Assembly (NCBI GenBank): GCA_937967505.1
Contig: CALCJM010000060.1
Location: 1-64,000 of the forward strand
Direction of reading: 5' to 3'
DNA length: 64,000 nucleotides
Source: an uncultured Pirellulaceae bacterium
Lineage (GTDB): Bacteria > Planctomycetota > Planctomycetia > Pirellulales > Pirellulaceae
The position numbers and the translations under genes were made by a program. This document shows positions 55,859 through 63,969 of this stretch, one piece after another; positions within the stretch are counted from its first letter, which is position 1; every line of letters begins with the position of its first letter. The notes beneath the pieces are model-generated. The model did no database searches, was not told where the DNA came from, and saw only the letters and a list, made by a program, of their open reading frames with translations.

Positions 55859-56935
55859 ATGAATCTGACACGAACTGCCCTGTTACTGTTTTTCAGCTTG
55901 AGCTTCTTCGGAGGTGAACGCACCAACGCCGATTCGCCAACGTTGATTGTATCAGCCACCGGCGAGCGACGTCTGGATGCCTACACTGTTGATGGCGACG
56001 GCAACCTCAATCAACAGTTCCAAACGGAGATGGAGAGCAAGCCGGCCGCATCCTGTTTCGATATGGCCGGGCGCTATTTTTATGTGGCGGGCAGTGACCC
56101 CACGACCATCAATGTGTTTCGCGCCGAAAAAACAAAATTGACTCATCTGCAAACGGTCAACATCGAATCCAAGCCGTCATATCTACGCATCACACCTTCG
56201 GGACAGTTTCTGCTCGCTTCTTACTACGCAAGTGCACAAGTCACCGTGCATCGAATGGTTGGTGAAGGTCGATTGTCGGACGCACCGCTGCAAACGTTGG
56301 CTGTTGCTCCCCACGCGCACTGTGTCACCTGCGATCCGTCGGGTAAGTTTGTGTTTGTCTCCCACACCAGTGTCAGCCGAATTTCACAATTTCGAATGGA
56401 TGACAAAACGGGACAACTCACTGCCAACAATCCATCTGTCTTGCAACGAGCCGAAGGCGTCGCGCCGCGACACCTTTGGTTTCACCCAACTGCGGATTTC
56501 GCATTTGGAAGCAATGAAAAAGGGCGCAGCATCAGCGTCTATTCGTTTGAAAAACAGTCGGGCTTGATCAGCGAAATCCAAACCTTGGCCAGCATGCCGA
56601 CGGACATCAAAGGCAAAGCAACAACCTCGCGCGTGCAAGCGCATCCATCGGGAAAGTTTGTTTATATCGCCAACCGTGGTCATGGCAGCATCGGCGCGTT
56701 TTCCTTTGATAAAGAATCTGGCAAGCTGAAGTTTCTTCAGCACGCCAATTCTGCTGTCACCGTGCGCGGTTTCGACATTTCACCCGACGGAAAATTTCTG
56801 GTCGCCGCCGGTTCCACATCAAACCAATTAATGTGCTATCGGATTACAGCAGACGGAGCACTCGCTTCTACAAAAACAATCGACAGTGGTAAAAGGCCGT
56901 GGTGGGTTACTTTTTTCCCGGCCTGCGAAAACTAA
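55859..56935 (+). CDS. Secreted lactonase family protein (beta-propeller, Pgl-like)
   Basis: A 358-residue protein with a signal peptide (about 22 residues) and a seven-bladed propeller pattern of the PF10282 lactonase family, related to 6-phosphogluconolactonase: Pro-His-Ala-His-Cys-Val-Thr-Cys-Asp-Pro-Ser-Gly-Lys-Phe, then Arg-His-Leu-Trp-Phe-His-Pro, His-Pro-Ser-Gly-Lys-Phe-Val-Tyr-Ile-Ala-Asn-Arg-Gly-His and Phe-Asp-Ile-Ser-Pro-Asp-Gly-Lys-Phe-Leu. The ATG at 55859 is chosen; an in-frame TTG lies 9 bases earlier. Export suggests a substrate other than cytoplasmic 6-phosphogluconolactone. Confidence 0.9.
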   Translation: MNLTRTALLLFFSLSFFGGERTNADSPTLIVSATGERRLDAYTVDGDGNLNQQFQTEMESKPAASCFDMAGRYFYVAGSDPTTINVFRAEKTKLTHLQTVNIESKPSYLRITPSGQFLLASYYASAQVTVHRMVGEGRLSDAPLQTLAVAPHAHCVTCDPSGKFVFVSHTSVSRISQFRMDDKTGQLTANNPSVLQRAEGVAPRHLWFHPTADFAFGSNEKGRSISVYSFEKQSGLISEIQTLASMPTDIKGKATTSRVQAHPSGKFVYIANRGHGSIGAFSFDKESGKLKFLQHANSAVTVRGFDISPDGKFLVAAGSTSNQLMCYRITADGALASTKTIDSGKRPWWVTFFPACEN

Positions 56936-57396
56936 AGTCCGCTGGCTTTCATACGGTCGCAGCCAGCAAGTACCATGTGGATGACACATGGCTGCTACAC
57001 GGGCGACGCAGTTGGATAAAGCATACCAGGCGGATACGACCGGGTTGGTGTTGCTCTCAGGAGGAGATGACCTGCCGCCAAAGATGATTGCGGCTCAATC
57101 ACTTGCCCAACACGTTCGAAGTTCCAGGTCCGAAAGGACTTGCGTTTGTATTACGACGAAATATCACGAAGAAACCCGACGGCTGGATGATTTGGTTGGC
57201 AAGGTCTGAAGATTCAGCCGCCGTTTCTTGCCGACTTTGCTCGATCCGGTCAGTTTATTGCAATTGCGAGGATGCTACCGGAGCAATAAATTTGCAATCC
57301 ATATACTGTAGTGTATAGTCTAAAACCTTGGTCCGTCGGAACAAGGGTTCGGCTGATTAGTGAACAACTACCTCGACAGCAGGGTTCGGTTTAAGC
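56936..57396. promoter_or_regulatory. Intergenic stretch with operator-like palindrome
   Basis: No supported gene; a plus-strand open frame around 57088-57318 has protein-like stretches (Phe-Glu-Val-Pro-Gly-Pro-Lys-Gly-Leu-Ala-Phe-Val-Leu-Arg-Arg) and might be the remnant of a gene. Near the end, TATAC-N6-GTATA at 57302-57317 forms a palindrome about 80 bases before the DUF1559 start and could be an operator. Confidence 0.4.
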
Positions 57397-58398
57397 ATGT
57401 TAAAACAATTTTCACGTCGCCAGACGCACGGGTTCACGCTGGTGGAATTGCTGGTAGTTATCGCGATCATCGGTATACTAATCGGAATGCTTTTACCTGC
57501 CGTCCAGAACGTTCGGGAGGCAGCCAGAAGAACGGAATGCCTGAATCGTCTCCGTCAAATTGGTTTGGCGACCACCATGTTTCACGATGCCCATGGCGCA
57601 TTCCCGCCGGCGCGACTCTATTCAAAAAAATATGCCGTAGCACCGCTGGACGCCGGGAGTGACCAACCCACTTGGTTGGTCCGAATTTTGCCCTTTCTTG
57701 AACAGCAAGCCTTTTACAGGCAATGGGATCTGTCAAAATCCTACACTGATCACGCTGAGGAGACAGTGACGACGGCCATCGGTTCATTCGTGTGCCCATC
57801 GCGCCGGTCAACGGACGGTGCACGGGCACCGACATCACGCACGCAGGTGCTGGTGACGTCGCCATGTGGTTGCGGTGGCTGGGTGGAGATTGATGTGGTC
57901 GGCGGTGCGACGGGGGATTACGCCGGGAATCACGGCGACCTGTCTCCAGGATCCACCGGTTCGGCATCGGATTACTACTACGGTGGTAATGGTACGGGAG
58001 TGATCATCTCCTCGCAGGCAAGGCAAAACGGCAATGCCAGTTTGAAGTGGGTCGATCGAATCAGTTACGTCAGCATCACCGATGGCTCAAGCCAAACGGC
58101 GTTGGCGGGCGAGCTTCACGTTACCCCGAAAAACCTGAATAAAACGCCTTTTAACGGTCCGATCTACAACGGCGAAGACTTGGCCGCTTTCGCACGCATC
58201 GGCGGTCCGGGAGTTCCAATCCGATCAAGCTCGGACGACCCCACGACCTCTATTCTCGGATTTGGCAGCTGGCATCCTGGCACTTGCAACTTCGTTTACG
58301 CCGACGGAAGCACCAAAGCGCTCAACAACGGAATAGACACCGTTACACTGGGGCAGATTTGCAATCGCAGCGATGGCGAAGTTCAAATCGTTGACTAG
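57397..58398 (+). CDS. DUF1559 pseudopilin-like protein 2
   Basis: A 333-residue protein with leader His-Gly-Phe-Thr-Leu-Val-Glu-Leu-Leu-Val-Val-Ile and Val-Arg-Glu-Ala-Ala-Arg-Arg. The family marks Leu-Pro-Phe-Leu-Glu-Gln-Gln, Asp-Gly-Ser-Ser-Gln-Thr, His-Pro-Gly-Thr and Ala-Asp-Gly-Ser are present. A Cys-Gly-Cys-Gly-Gly-Trp patch near residue 150 is unusual. It is followed 26 bases later by a lipoprotein gene, a pairing frequent in planctomycetes. Confidence 0.92.
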   Translation: MLKQFSRRQTHGFTLVELLVVIAIIGILIGMLLPAVQNVREAARRTECLNRLRQIGLATTMFHDAHGAFPPARLYSKKYAVAPLDAGSDQPTWLVRILPFLEQQAFYRQWDLSKSYTDHAEETVTTAIGSFVCPSRRSTDGARAPTSRTQVLVTSPCGCGGWVEIDVVGGATGDYAGNHGDLSPGSTGSASDYYYGGNGTGVIISSQARQNGNASLKWVDRISYVSITDGSSQTALAGELHVTPKNLNKTPFNGPIYNGEDLAAFARIGGPGVPIRSSSDDPTTSILGFGSWHPGTCNFVYADGSTKALNNGIDTVTLGQICNRSDGEVQIVD

Positions 58399-58424
58399 AA
58401 AAATGATCACGGAGGATTCCACCA

Positions 58425-58916
58425 GTGAGTTCAGGATTGAAACACTTATCTGCGCGACATCATGCTATCGCGGCCATATGCTTGGCTGTCGCCCTGATGT
58501 GTTCCGTTGGATGTAATTCGGATCGGTTGCCGACCCATCCGGTGGAAGGCAGTGTGCAGTTTGAAGACGGCACGAACCTCATGTTCGGCGATATTGAATT
58601 TTTCAGTGCGAGCCAGCGAGTGAACGCGCGTGGGAAGATTCAGCGCGACGGCACGTTCACCGTCGGCACATACGCGCAGAACGACGGAGCGGTTGAAGGA
58701 AAGCATCGGATAATCATCTTGCAAGTCACAGGAGACTACCTGACTGAAAAGTATGCAGATCAAATCAAGCATGAGCATGGTGAATTGATCCATTCAGCCT
58801 ACTTCGATTATCGCACTTCCGAACTCGAGTGTACGATCACGCCCGGAACCAATCGTGTTGAATTGACTGTGCGAAAACATCCTCGGCAAACCGAAGATGG
58901 ATTACCGAAGAATTAA
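58425..58916 (+). CDS. Planctomycete lipoprotein (carboxypeptidase regulatory-like)
   Basis: A 163-residue lipoprotein with a GTG start, supported by a GGAGG 9 bases upstream (58411-58415). The lipobox is Cys-Ser-Val-Gly-Cys. The mature part begins Pro-Val-Glu-Gly-Ser-Val-Gln-Phe-Glu-Asp-Gly-Thr, like the beta-sandwich lipoproteins that accompany DUF1559 genes. Phe-Ser-Ala-Ser and Gly-Thr-Phe-Thr-Val-Gly-Thr-Tyr continue the sandwich pattern. Probably held in the outer or inner membrane next to the DUF1559 protein. Confidence 0.82.
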   Translation: MSSGLKHLSARHHAIAAICLAVALMCSVGCNSDRLPTHPVEGSVQFEDGTNLMFGDIEFFSASQRVNARGKIQRDGTFTVGTYAQNDGAVEGKHRIIILQVTGDYLTEKYADQIKHEHGELIHSAYFDYRTSELECTITPGTNRVELTVRKHPRQTEDGLPKN

Positions 58917-58972
58917 GCTGAAAACTTGAACTAATTCACTTGACCCGGCGTACCTTTAAAGACATACTGTTC

Positions 58973-59434
58973 ATGTCGGGTCATCGGAACCAAACCACTG
59001 GTTCTGGAATAAAAGTGCGTTTCAAGCAAACGAAAATCTGTTTTTTCGTCGCCTACTTGGGTTTATTACTGAACCTCGGTCCGTCGCTGCACCACCTTGA
59101 CTTGTTCGGGTTCCACACACATTGTGGAAGCATCAGCTGCTCTCATCACCACGATGATAGTTCTCATCACCACGCCGATTCGCATTGCAGCCATTCTTTT
59201 TGCGACCATTCGCATCCACAGCCTAAATCATCGGAAAGCCTGACGGTTCGTTCTGGTTCGGCTGACCATGACTGCCCATTCTGCGATTTCTTCGATCAGT
59301 ATCATGTGATTGTAGAACCCGTCGAGACGGTCCCGTTCTATCAATTTGCTTTGGTTCCTGTCACCGAACGGCCCTCTGATGTCTGTTTGGTCAACTTCAA
59401 TCCTGTAGCGCGTGGTCCACCCGCTACTGTCTAA
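58973..59434 (+). CDS. Exported His/Cys-rich protein (DUF2946-like)
   Basis: A 153-residue protein. A hydrophobic segment at about 23-38 may be a signal anchor. Then comes a cluster with about twelve His and four Cys between residues 48 and 81 (for example Cys-Ser-His-His-His-Asp-Asp), followed by Asp-His-Asp-Cys-Pro-Phe-Cys-Asp-Phe at 98-106. The Cys-Pro-X-Cys motif after a hydrophobic helix recalls DUF2946 proteins, often found with copper or TonB genes. A metal-binding or metal-buffering role is likely. The start at 58973 is preferred over a TTG at 58940. Confidence 0.68.
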   Translation: MSGHRNQTTGSGIKVRFKQTKICFFVAYLGLLLNLGPSLHHLDLFGFHTHCGSISCSHHHDDSSHHHADSHCSHSFCDHSHPQPKSSESLTVRSGSADHDCPFCDFFDQYHVIVEPVETVPFYQFALVPVTERPSDVCLVNFNPVARGPPATV

Positions 59435-59883
59435 ATCCGCGCCTTTTGCATTTCGATCGAGGGTGGGTAATGCCCGACCTTCTTTCTTGCCAGTGCCCGG
59501 ATATCCGAACGCGCGCTTCCTGCCAGCTTTTTACTCAGTGGCGATGGTTTTTCCATCGGATGCTGCATAAAGCGATAGGTATGGAAAGTGCGTAGTGAAA
59601 TAAGCGAGCAACTTTCTGAGCGAGCGTTGCGCACCATCATTCGAGCTTCATTGTTCCGAATGGAGGTCAGCGAATCCGCCAGCGTAGGTTGTTAGGCGAG
59701 CAAACTTTTGAGCTACCGTCGTGGACGCCTGTCATGTTCTGATGGCCCGACTATCCGTCTGTCTTGACGGGTTGTCCGCGGCGGATTTTCGAAAATACGT
59801 CTGACAAATAAATTGATTCAATCGCTGCATGAGAGCGACCAACGTGGTAACCCATCACCAAAACCATAACACGGGTGTACAAA
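59435..59883. other. Gene-free stretch
   Basis: No convincing gene or RNA is seen between the His-rich gene and the next DUF1559 gene. The short minus-strand frame at 59431-59640 has no ribosome site and no domain. A promoter for the gene at 59884 is expected here. Confidence 0.35.
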
Positions 59884-60990
59884 ATGTTTCGTGACATCGA
59901 AGAAAACAACATCGCGCGATCACCTCATCCGCAAGGCTTTACGCTGGTAGAATTATTGGTCGTCATTGCCATTATTGGAGTTTTGGTGGGGATGCTCCTG
60001 CCGGCAGTCCAGAGTGTTCGTGCAGCGGCGCGTCGCACGACCTGTGCGAATAACATGCGACAAATTGCACTTGCCGTGCACAGCTACGAATCGGCTCACC
60101 AACGTTTCCCAGTTAATCAAATCGGACCGGGAGCTGCCAGCGGAAGCGGAGGCTACGCGTCCGGGTTTTACAGCTGGCTGGTTCCAGTTCTGCCGCAACT
60201 TGAGCAGGGAAATTTGTACAACGGGTTCGACTTACGCCGTAGCAATGGAGATGCGGACGGTCACAGAATGAGCGATACGCACCCCAATGCCTCTGCCGCC
60301 AGTACGCTGGTGGATGTCTTTCTATGTCCATCTGATCAGCCCAACCGGAACAACGCAACGATTTTGGGGTCGGCCAATCCTGCCCCGGGAAGTTACGCGG
60401 GCAACGCCGGCTGGCCGTCTTACGCCACGGGAATCTCCGGCGAACGTGCTGCTCCCGGTGCCCACAATGGTGCGATTCCACTGGTTCATCCTTCGCAGAA
60501 CGTCAGTTGGCACGTCAGCAAGATTGGGCTTAATCAATTTTCTGACGGGACATCCAATACGGCGTTGCTTTCCGAGCGACTGATTCAGTCCGGAAACAGT
60601 GCCGCCGAAATCAGGGAAGCGGACGACCGTCTACGTTCACTTCACATCCTCGAGCGGCGGGAAACACTGGCCGAAATCGTGGATCAAATGTCCAGTTCTC
60701 ATGCTCACATTTTTGAATCGGCACATATCGGCCGATCGTGGTCCAGCGGATCACCGCTGGTCGCCCCCACCTACATGCACGTACAACCACCCAATTCGCC
60801 GATTGGGCACTACAACACCAGCATGGACGAAGGTGATTTCGTCATTTCGGCCAGCAGTCGCCACCCAGGCGGCGTCAATGTCGCGCTGGTGGATGGTTCT
60901 ATTCAATTCGTATCAGATTCTGTTTCAAAAGAGGTTTGGTGGGCTGTCGGAAGTCGGGACGACGGCCGTGTTGAATCTCTGTCAAACTAG
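59884..60990 (+). CDS. DUF1559 pseudopilin-like protein 3
   Basis: A 368-residue protein with pilin leader Gln-Gly-Phe-Thr-Leu-Val-Glu-Leu-Leu-Val-Val-Ile and Val-Arg-Ala-Ala-Ala-Arg-Arg. Asp-Gly-Thr-Ser-Asn-Thr and a C-terminal His-Pro-Gly-Gly-Val-Asn-Val-Ala-Leu-Val-Asp-Gly-Ser complete the pattern. Starts at ATG 59884; an in-frame GTG is 9 bases earlier. It lies 26 bases before the PEP-CTERM gene. Confidence 0.92.
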   Translation: MFRDIEENNIARSPHPQGFTLVELLVVIAIIGVLVGMLLPAVQSVRAAARRTTCANNMRQIALAVHSYESAHQRFPVNQIGPGAASGSGGYASGFYSWLVPVLPQLEQGNLYNGFDLRRSNGDADGHRMSDTHPNASAASTLVDVFLCPSDQPNRNNATILGSANPAPGSYAGNAGWPSYATGISGERAAPGAHNGAIPLVHPSQNVSWHVSKIGLNQFSDGTSNTALLSERLIQSGNSAAEIREADDRLRSLHILERRETLAEIVDQMSSSHAHIFESAHIGRSWSSGSPLVAPTYMHVQPPNSPIGHYNTSMDEGDFVISASSRHPGGVNVALVDGSIQFVSDSVSKEVWWAVGSRDDGRVESLSN

Positions 60991-61016
60991 TTTTTTAAAA
61001 TTTGGAGTACACAACG

Positions 61017-61814
61017 ATGAAGTTTAATTTTTTGTTCTCGACCGCTTGCCTTACGACCACAGCGCTGGCAATGATGTCGACAAACGCATTCGCACAGCAT
61101 CAGGATGTTGAGTTTGGGTACAACGACCTTGCCAACCCAACCGCGTTTGAGATCGATTCGACCAATTTTACCTCCGAAGGTTTTCTTTACTTCGAAAGTG
61201 AACTGGAAGCGCGTGACCCATTCGATACTAGCGACCTTAGTTCTGATGAACCGGGGTTTACGACCAATGATGGTGAAGGGTTGTTGGTCAATCAGGGTGA
61301 TCAAATTTGGTTCAATGTGTTGGACGCATCGGTACACTCAAGCTTTGGTGCAGGTTATGTCAATTTTTATAACCCGGTTACTGATGCGTTGGAGGCCAGT
61401 GGAAGACTTGCGATTCTCGACAACTCAGGCTCAACAACCGATCTGGTTCTCAACGGTGGTTCCATTGAATCCGGGGTAAATCCCCAGTTTATTGGCTCCG
61501 CAGACGCCGATGGCGATGTCCATGATCATGTGGTTGTTGACCTGCTTGACGATAGTACCGCTCCACAAGGCGCGTATGGAATTCTGCTGCAACTGCAAAG
61601 TGATTTTGATGCTGCCGATTCGACCATCGATCTAAGTTCAGATCCCTTTTGGTTCGTGTTCAACCACGGCCTGTCGGAATCTGATTTCGATTCAGTAGCA
61701 CTGACTCAGTTCGGCGTTTCGTCGGTTCCCGAACCCGGAACACTGTCGCTTGTTGGTTTGGGGCTGGTGACCATCTTGGTGCGCCGGCGCAGAGAACTGG
61801 CAAAGAGCGCATAG
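61017..61814 (+). CDS. PEP-CTERM sorting-domain protein
   Basis: A 265-residue secreted protein. The signal peptide ends at Asn-Ala-Phe-Ala. The body is acidic, beta-rich and low in Cys, as usual for exported extracellular proteins. The C-terminus has the PEP-CTERM tail Val-Pro-Glu-Pro-Gly-Thr-Leu, a hydrophobic helix and Arg-Arg-Arg-Arg, recognised by exosortase. No exosortase gene is in the window. The ATG at 61017 is chosen over 61002 because the leader starts there. Confidence 0.88.
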   Translation: MKFNFLFSTACLTTTALAMMSTNAFAQHQDVEFGYNDLANPTAFEIDSTNFTSEGFLYFESELEARDPFDTSDLSSDEPGFTTNDGEGLLVNQGDQIWFNVLDASVHSSFGAGYVNFYNPVTDALEASGRLAILDNSGSTTDLVLNGGSIESGVNPQFIGSADADGDVHDHVVVDLLDDSTAPQGAYGILLQLQSDFDAADSTIDLSSDPFWFVFNHGLSESDFDSVALTQFGVSSVPEPGTLSLVGLGLVTILVRRRRELAKSA

Positions 61815-61875
61815 TTTTGTGACACCAAATTAAACCGACCCAATAAAGTGTTGACTGTGTTTGCCCCTACCCGAA

Positions 61876-61915
61876 GCGTACCACGGTAACAATCCGAAAG
61901 ACCGTGGTGCGTTTT
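61876..61915 (+). terminator. Intrinsic terminator after PEP-CTERM gene
   Basis: A stem of 11-12 pairs (CGTACCACGGT with ACCGTGGTGCG, containing a G-U pair) with a 13-base loop and a following TTTT. It lies about 60 bases after the stop. Confidence 0.78.
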
Positions 61916-61960
61916 AGGCCGGCAATTCGCAATCTACCAACATGAAAGCTGCCGGGAGGG

Positions 61961-62284
61961 TCATTGGACCTGATCTTCCATCATTCGTCGTGCTTGATTG
62001 GCTGCGGTCGTCCATTGGCCATTTCGCGCGTCGGCAATAATGGCCTCAATCCACGCACGCTCATTGCTGGGTATGGCATTGATGTCATCTTGTGACAGCA
62101 TTTCTTCGACCTTGGTCAAGTGCGTTTCATTCCTAGACAGACAGGCGCTATAGAGTGCTTTGGAATACTCGTAGGTCAGCGCACTGACCTTTCCGTAGCC
62201 TTGGTTGAGGTACCACAGGCCAAAGGCCGAGAAAGAAATCGTTAGGAAAAGTATCAACAACGATGCAGATTTTCTTGCGTTCAT
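61961..62284 (-). CDS. Small single-span membrane protein, 107 aa
   Basis: A 107-residue protein with one hydrophobic segment at about 8-27 and a helical extracytoplasmic part. No family is recognised. Its ATG (62284) overlaps the stop of the preceding DUF1559 gene by 4 bases, and GGAGTG lies just upstream, so translation is coupled. The frame extends to 62335 without good reason. Likely a partner of the DUF1559 protein. Confidence 0.68.
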   Translation of the reverse strand: MNARKSASLLILFLTISFSAFGLWYLNQGYGKVSALTYEYSKALYSACLSRNETHLTKVEEMLSQDDINAIPSNERAWIEAIIADARNGQWTTAANQARRMMEDQVQ

Positions 62285-63378
62285 TTCCACTCCTTGATGA
62301 CTTCTCCCTCGTTGATGCTGCTGAGTTCGGCCCACGTGATCAGATCGATACTTTCAGAAATGAAGTGAACAGACCCGTCACCCATGCAAACATTTCCGCC
62401 ACCGGTGTGTTCGGAATACATTTGTCCGACGTGGTAGGTGGGAAAATTGACAGGATGAATAATCGGGAACCCGGTAATGTCCAGTTCACCTCCAGATGGC
62501 CCCATGTGGTACAGCACCAGCGTCGCAGCGCCGTCCGGTCCGTTCTCTGGCGACGAAAAATTTGGGTGAACCGTTGCACCGGGTACCACCCCCACCCAAG
62601 TCTTGTCACTCAAACGGGACGAGTGTTCTCCCAGAAAAATACTTTGCGTTGTGCCGTCGCGCACCTCGGAGATGCGGGTTTTTGAGTTGCGATAGAATGG
62701 CCCGTCCGCAACCCGGGAGACGTCTCCGTGGATTCCAATCGATCTGGTCGTCGATGTGTAGATATCTGTGAAAATCGATCCCGTGCGATCAACTCCGGCC
62801 TCAGATCCCCAAGCGCTTTCCTGCCCGTGACTGGCAACATAGTGAGATCGACCAAGCACGACAGGGGTCGCGCCATCTGGTGAATACGGATTTTTTTCAC
62901 CGTCAACAACTGAAAATGGTTGATCGTCTCCTGATGAGGACGGGCATAGAAAAACAGGAATCTGATTCTGGATGATCTCCCGATGCTTTGGGGTCCAGAT
63001 TGCAGCGGAAAAATCGATACGTCTGTGAATATTATTGCCTTCGACAAACGGCAACAAATGGGCCCCCCATCCCCATCCTGGCCCCGCGTTCCATGTAACG
63101 GGATCGATATGAACCCCCGCAGGAGCCGTTCCGTCGCGACTTGGTGTGGATGAAAACCCCGGTGGGAAATACCCATGAGCACCTTCATAACCATGCAGCG
63201 CCAGTCCAAGCTGTCGCAGATTGTTCGCACATGATGCTCGCCGGGCCGCCGCACGCACCTGTTGAACCGCCGGTAGCAGCATCCCAACCAAAATACCAAC
63301 GATGGCGATGACCACGAGTAATTCCACCAGCGTAAAGGCCTGTTGTCTACGTCTAAGATTCATTATTTGTGCACCCAT
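62281..63378 (-). CDS. DUF1559 pseudopilin-like protein 4
   Basis: A 365-residue protein with leader Ala-Phe-Thr-Leu-Val-Glu-Leu-Leu-Val-Val-Ile and Val-Arg-Ala-Ala-Ala-Arg-Arg. Asp-Gly-Thr-Thr-Gln-Ser, then a late His-Thr-Gly-Gly-Gly-Asn-Val-Cys-Met-Gly-Asp-Gly-Ser, match the family. Start at ATG 63378 or 63363; both leave the leader intact. It is divergent from mntR, and two MntR-box-like palindromes lie 33-71 bases upstream of its start, so Mn-dependent control is possible. Confidence 0.92.
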   Translation of the reverse strand: MGAQIMNLRRRQQAFTLVELLVVIAIVGILVGMLLPAVQQVRAAARRASCANNLRQLGLALHGYEGAHGYFPPGFSSTPSRDGTAPAGVHIDPVTWNAGPGWGWGAHLLPFVEGNNIHRRIDFSAAIWTPKHREIIQNQIPVFLCPSSSGDDQPFSVVDGEKNPYSPDGATPVVLGRSHYVASHGQESAWGSEAGVDRTGSIFTDIYTSTTRSIGIHGDVSRVADGPFYRNSKTRISEVRDGTTQSIFLGEHSSRLSDKTWVGVVPGATVHPNFSSPENGPDGAATLVLYHMGPSGGELDITGFPIIHPVNFPTYHVGQMYSEHTGGGNVCMGDGSVHFISESIDLITWAELSSINEGEVIKEWK

Positions 63379-63410
63379 TCCAACAACCTGCCAAAACAAC
63401 CTGCCCCATC

Positions 63411-63426
63411 GGTAGCCACTGCTACC
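63411..63426. promoter_or_regulatory. MntR-box-like palindrome 1
   Basis: GGTAGC-CACT-GCTACC, a perfect 6-base inverted repeat with a 4-base spacer. Core TAGC-N4-GCTA equals the core of the Escherichia coli MntR site. Its centre is 24 bases from the second site. Confidence 0.7.
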
Positions 63427-63435
63427 GATTAAAAT

Positions 63436-63449
63436 GTAGCGTTTGCTAC
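63436..63449. promoter_or_regulatory. MntR-box-like palindrome 2
   Basis: GTAGC-GTTT-GCTAC, a perfect 5-base inverted repeat with a 4-base spacer. It overlaps the probable -35 element of mntR, a position fit for autorepression. Confidence 0.7.
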
Positions 63450-63470
63450 GGATGGCGACAAGTGTATAAT
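63443..63470 (+). promoter_or_regulatory. mntR promoter
   Basis: A -10 element TATAAT (63465-63470) and a -35-like TTGCTA (63443-63448) with 16-base spacing, followed by AGAGGAA as ribosome site before the ATG at 63497. Confidence 0.65.
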
Positions 63471-63496
63471 CTGGAATTATTCAGCGAGAGGAATCC

Positions 63497-63940
63497 ATGA
63501 AAAAAGAGATCAAGGCACGTGCGGTTGCTTATGCGCGAACGCGCGATCACCACGCTAATGAAACGGCCGAAGACTATGTCGAGGCTGTAGCGGATATTAT
63601 TGCGGAACTGGGTGAATGTAGAGTCCTTGATTTGGCAGGGCATTTCAGCGTGAGTCACGTGACGGTTTCGCGCATCGTGAAGCGTCTACAGGAGGAGCAA
63701 CTATTGCTCTCGCAACCATACCGGCCTGTCGAACTGACGCCGAAGGGGGCCAAGCTTGCGAAACGTGTGCGGGAGCGGCATCACGTGGTGCTGAATTTCC
63801 TGATCGCGATCGGCGTCGATAAGCGTAATGCCGAAATCGATAGTGAGGGGATTGAGCATCATGTCGGCCCCAAAACCCTCGCAGCGATGAAAAACTTCCT
63901 GAAACGTCCGTCGACATCTCAACCGCCAGAGTGTGACTGA
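63497..63940 (+). CDS. mntR: Manganese-responsive regulator MntR (DtxR family)
   Basis: A 147-residue DtxR-family repressor. The winged helix includes Val-Leu-Asp-Leu-Ala-Gly-His-Phe-Ser-Val-Ser-His-Val-Thr-Val-Ser-Arg. The metal ligands of Bacillus MntR appear conserved: Asp26, Glu29, His95, Glu117, Glu120 and His121 (Asp-Ser-Glu-Gly-Ile-Glu-His-His). The proteobacterial MntR resemblance (Glu-Arg-His-His-Val-Val-Leu-Asn-Phe-Leu) is strong. With Mn(II) it would bind the two upstream palindromes. The downstream gene, just beginning at the window edge, may be the regulated transporter. Confidence 0.93.
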   Translation: MKKEIKARAVAYARTRDHHANETAEDYVEAVADIIAELGECRVLDLAGHFSVSHVTVSRIVKRLQEEQLLLSQPYRPVELTPKGAKLAKRVRERHHVVLNFLIAIGVDKRNAEIDSEGIEHHVGPKTLAAMKNFLKRPSTSQPPECD

Positions 63941-63969
63941 TCAACAAAAACAACATTTTGATGGGGTTA

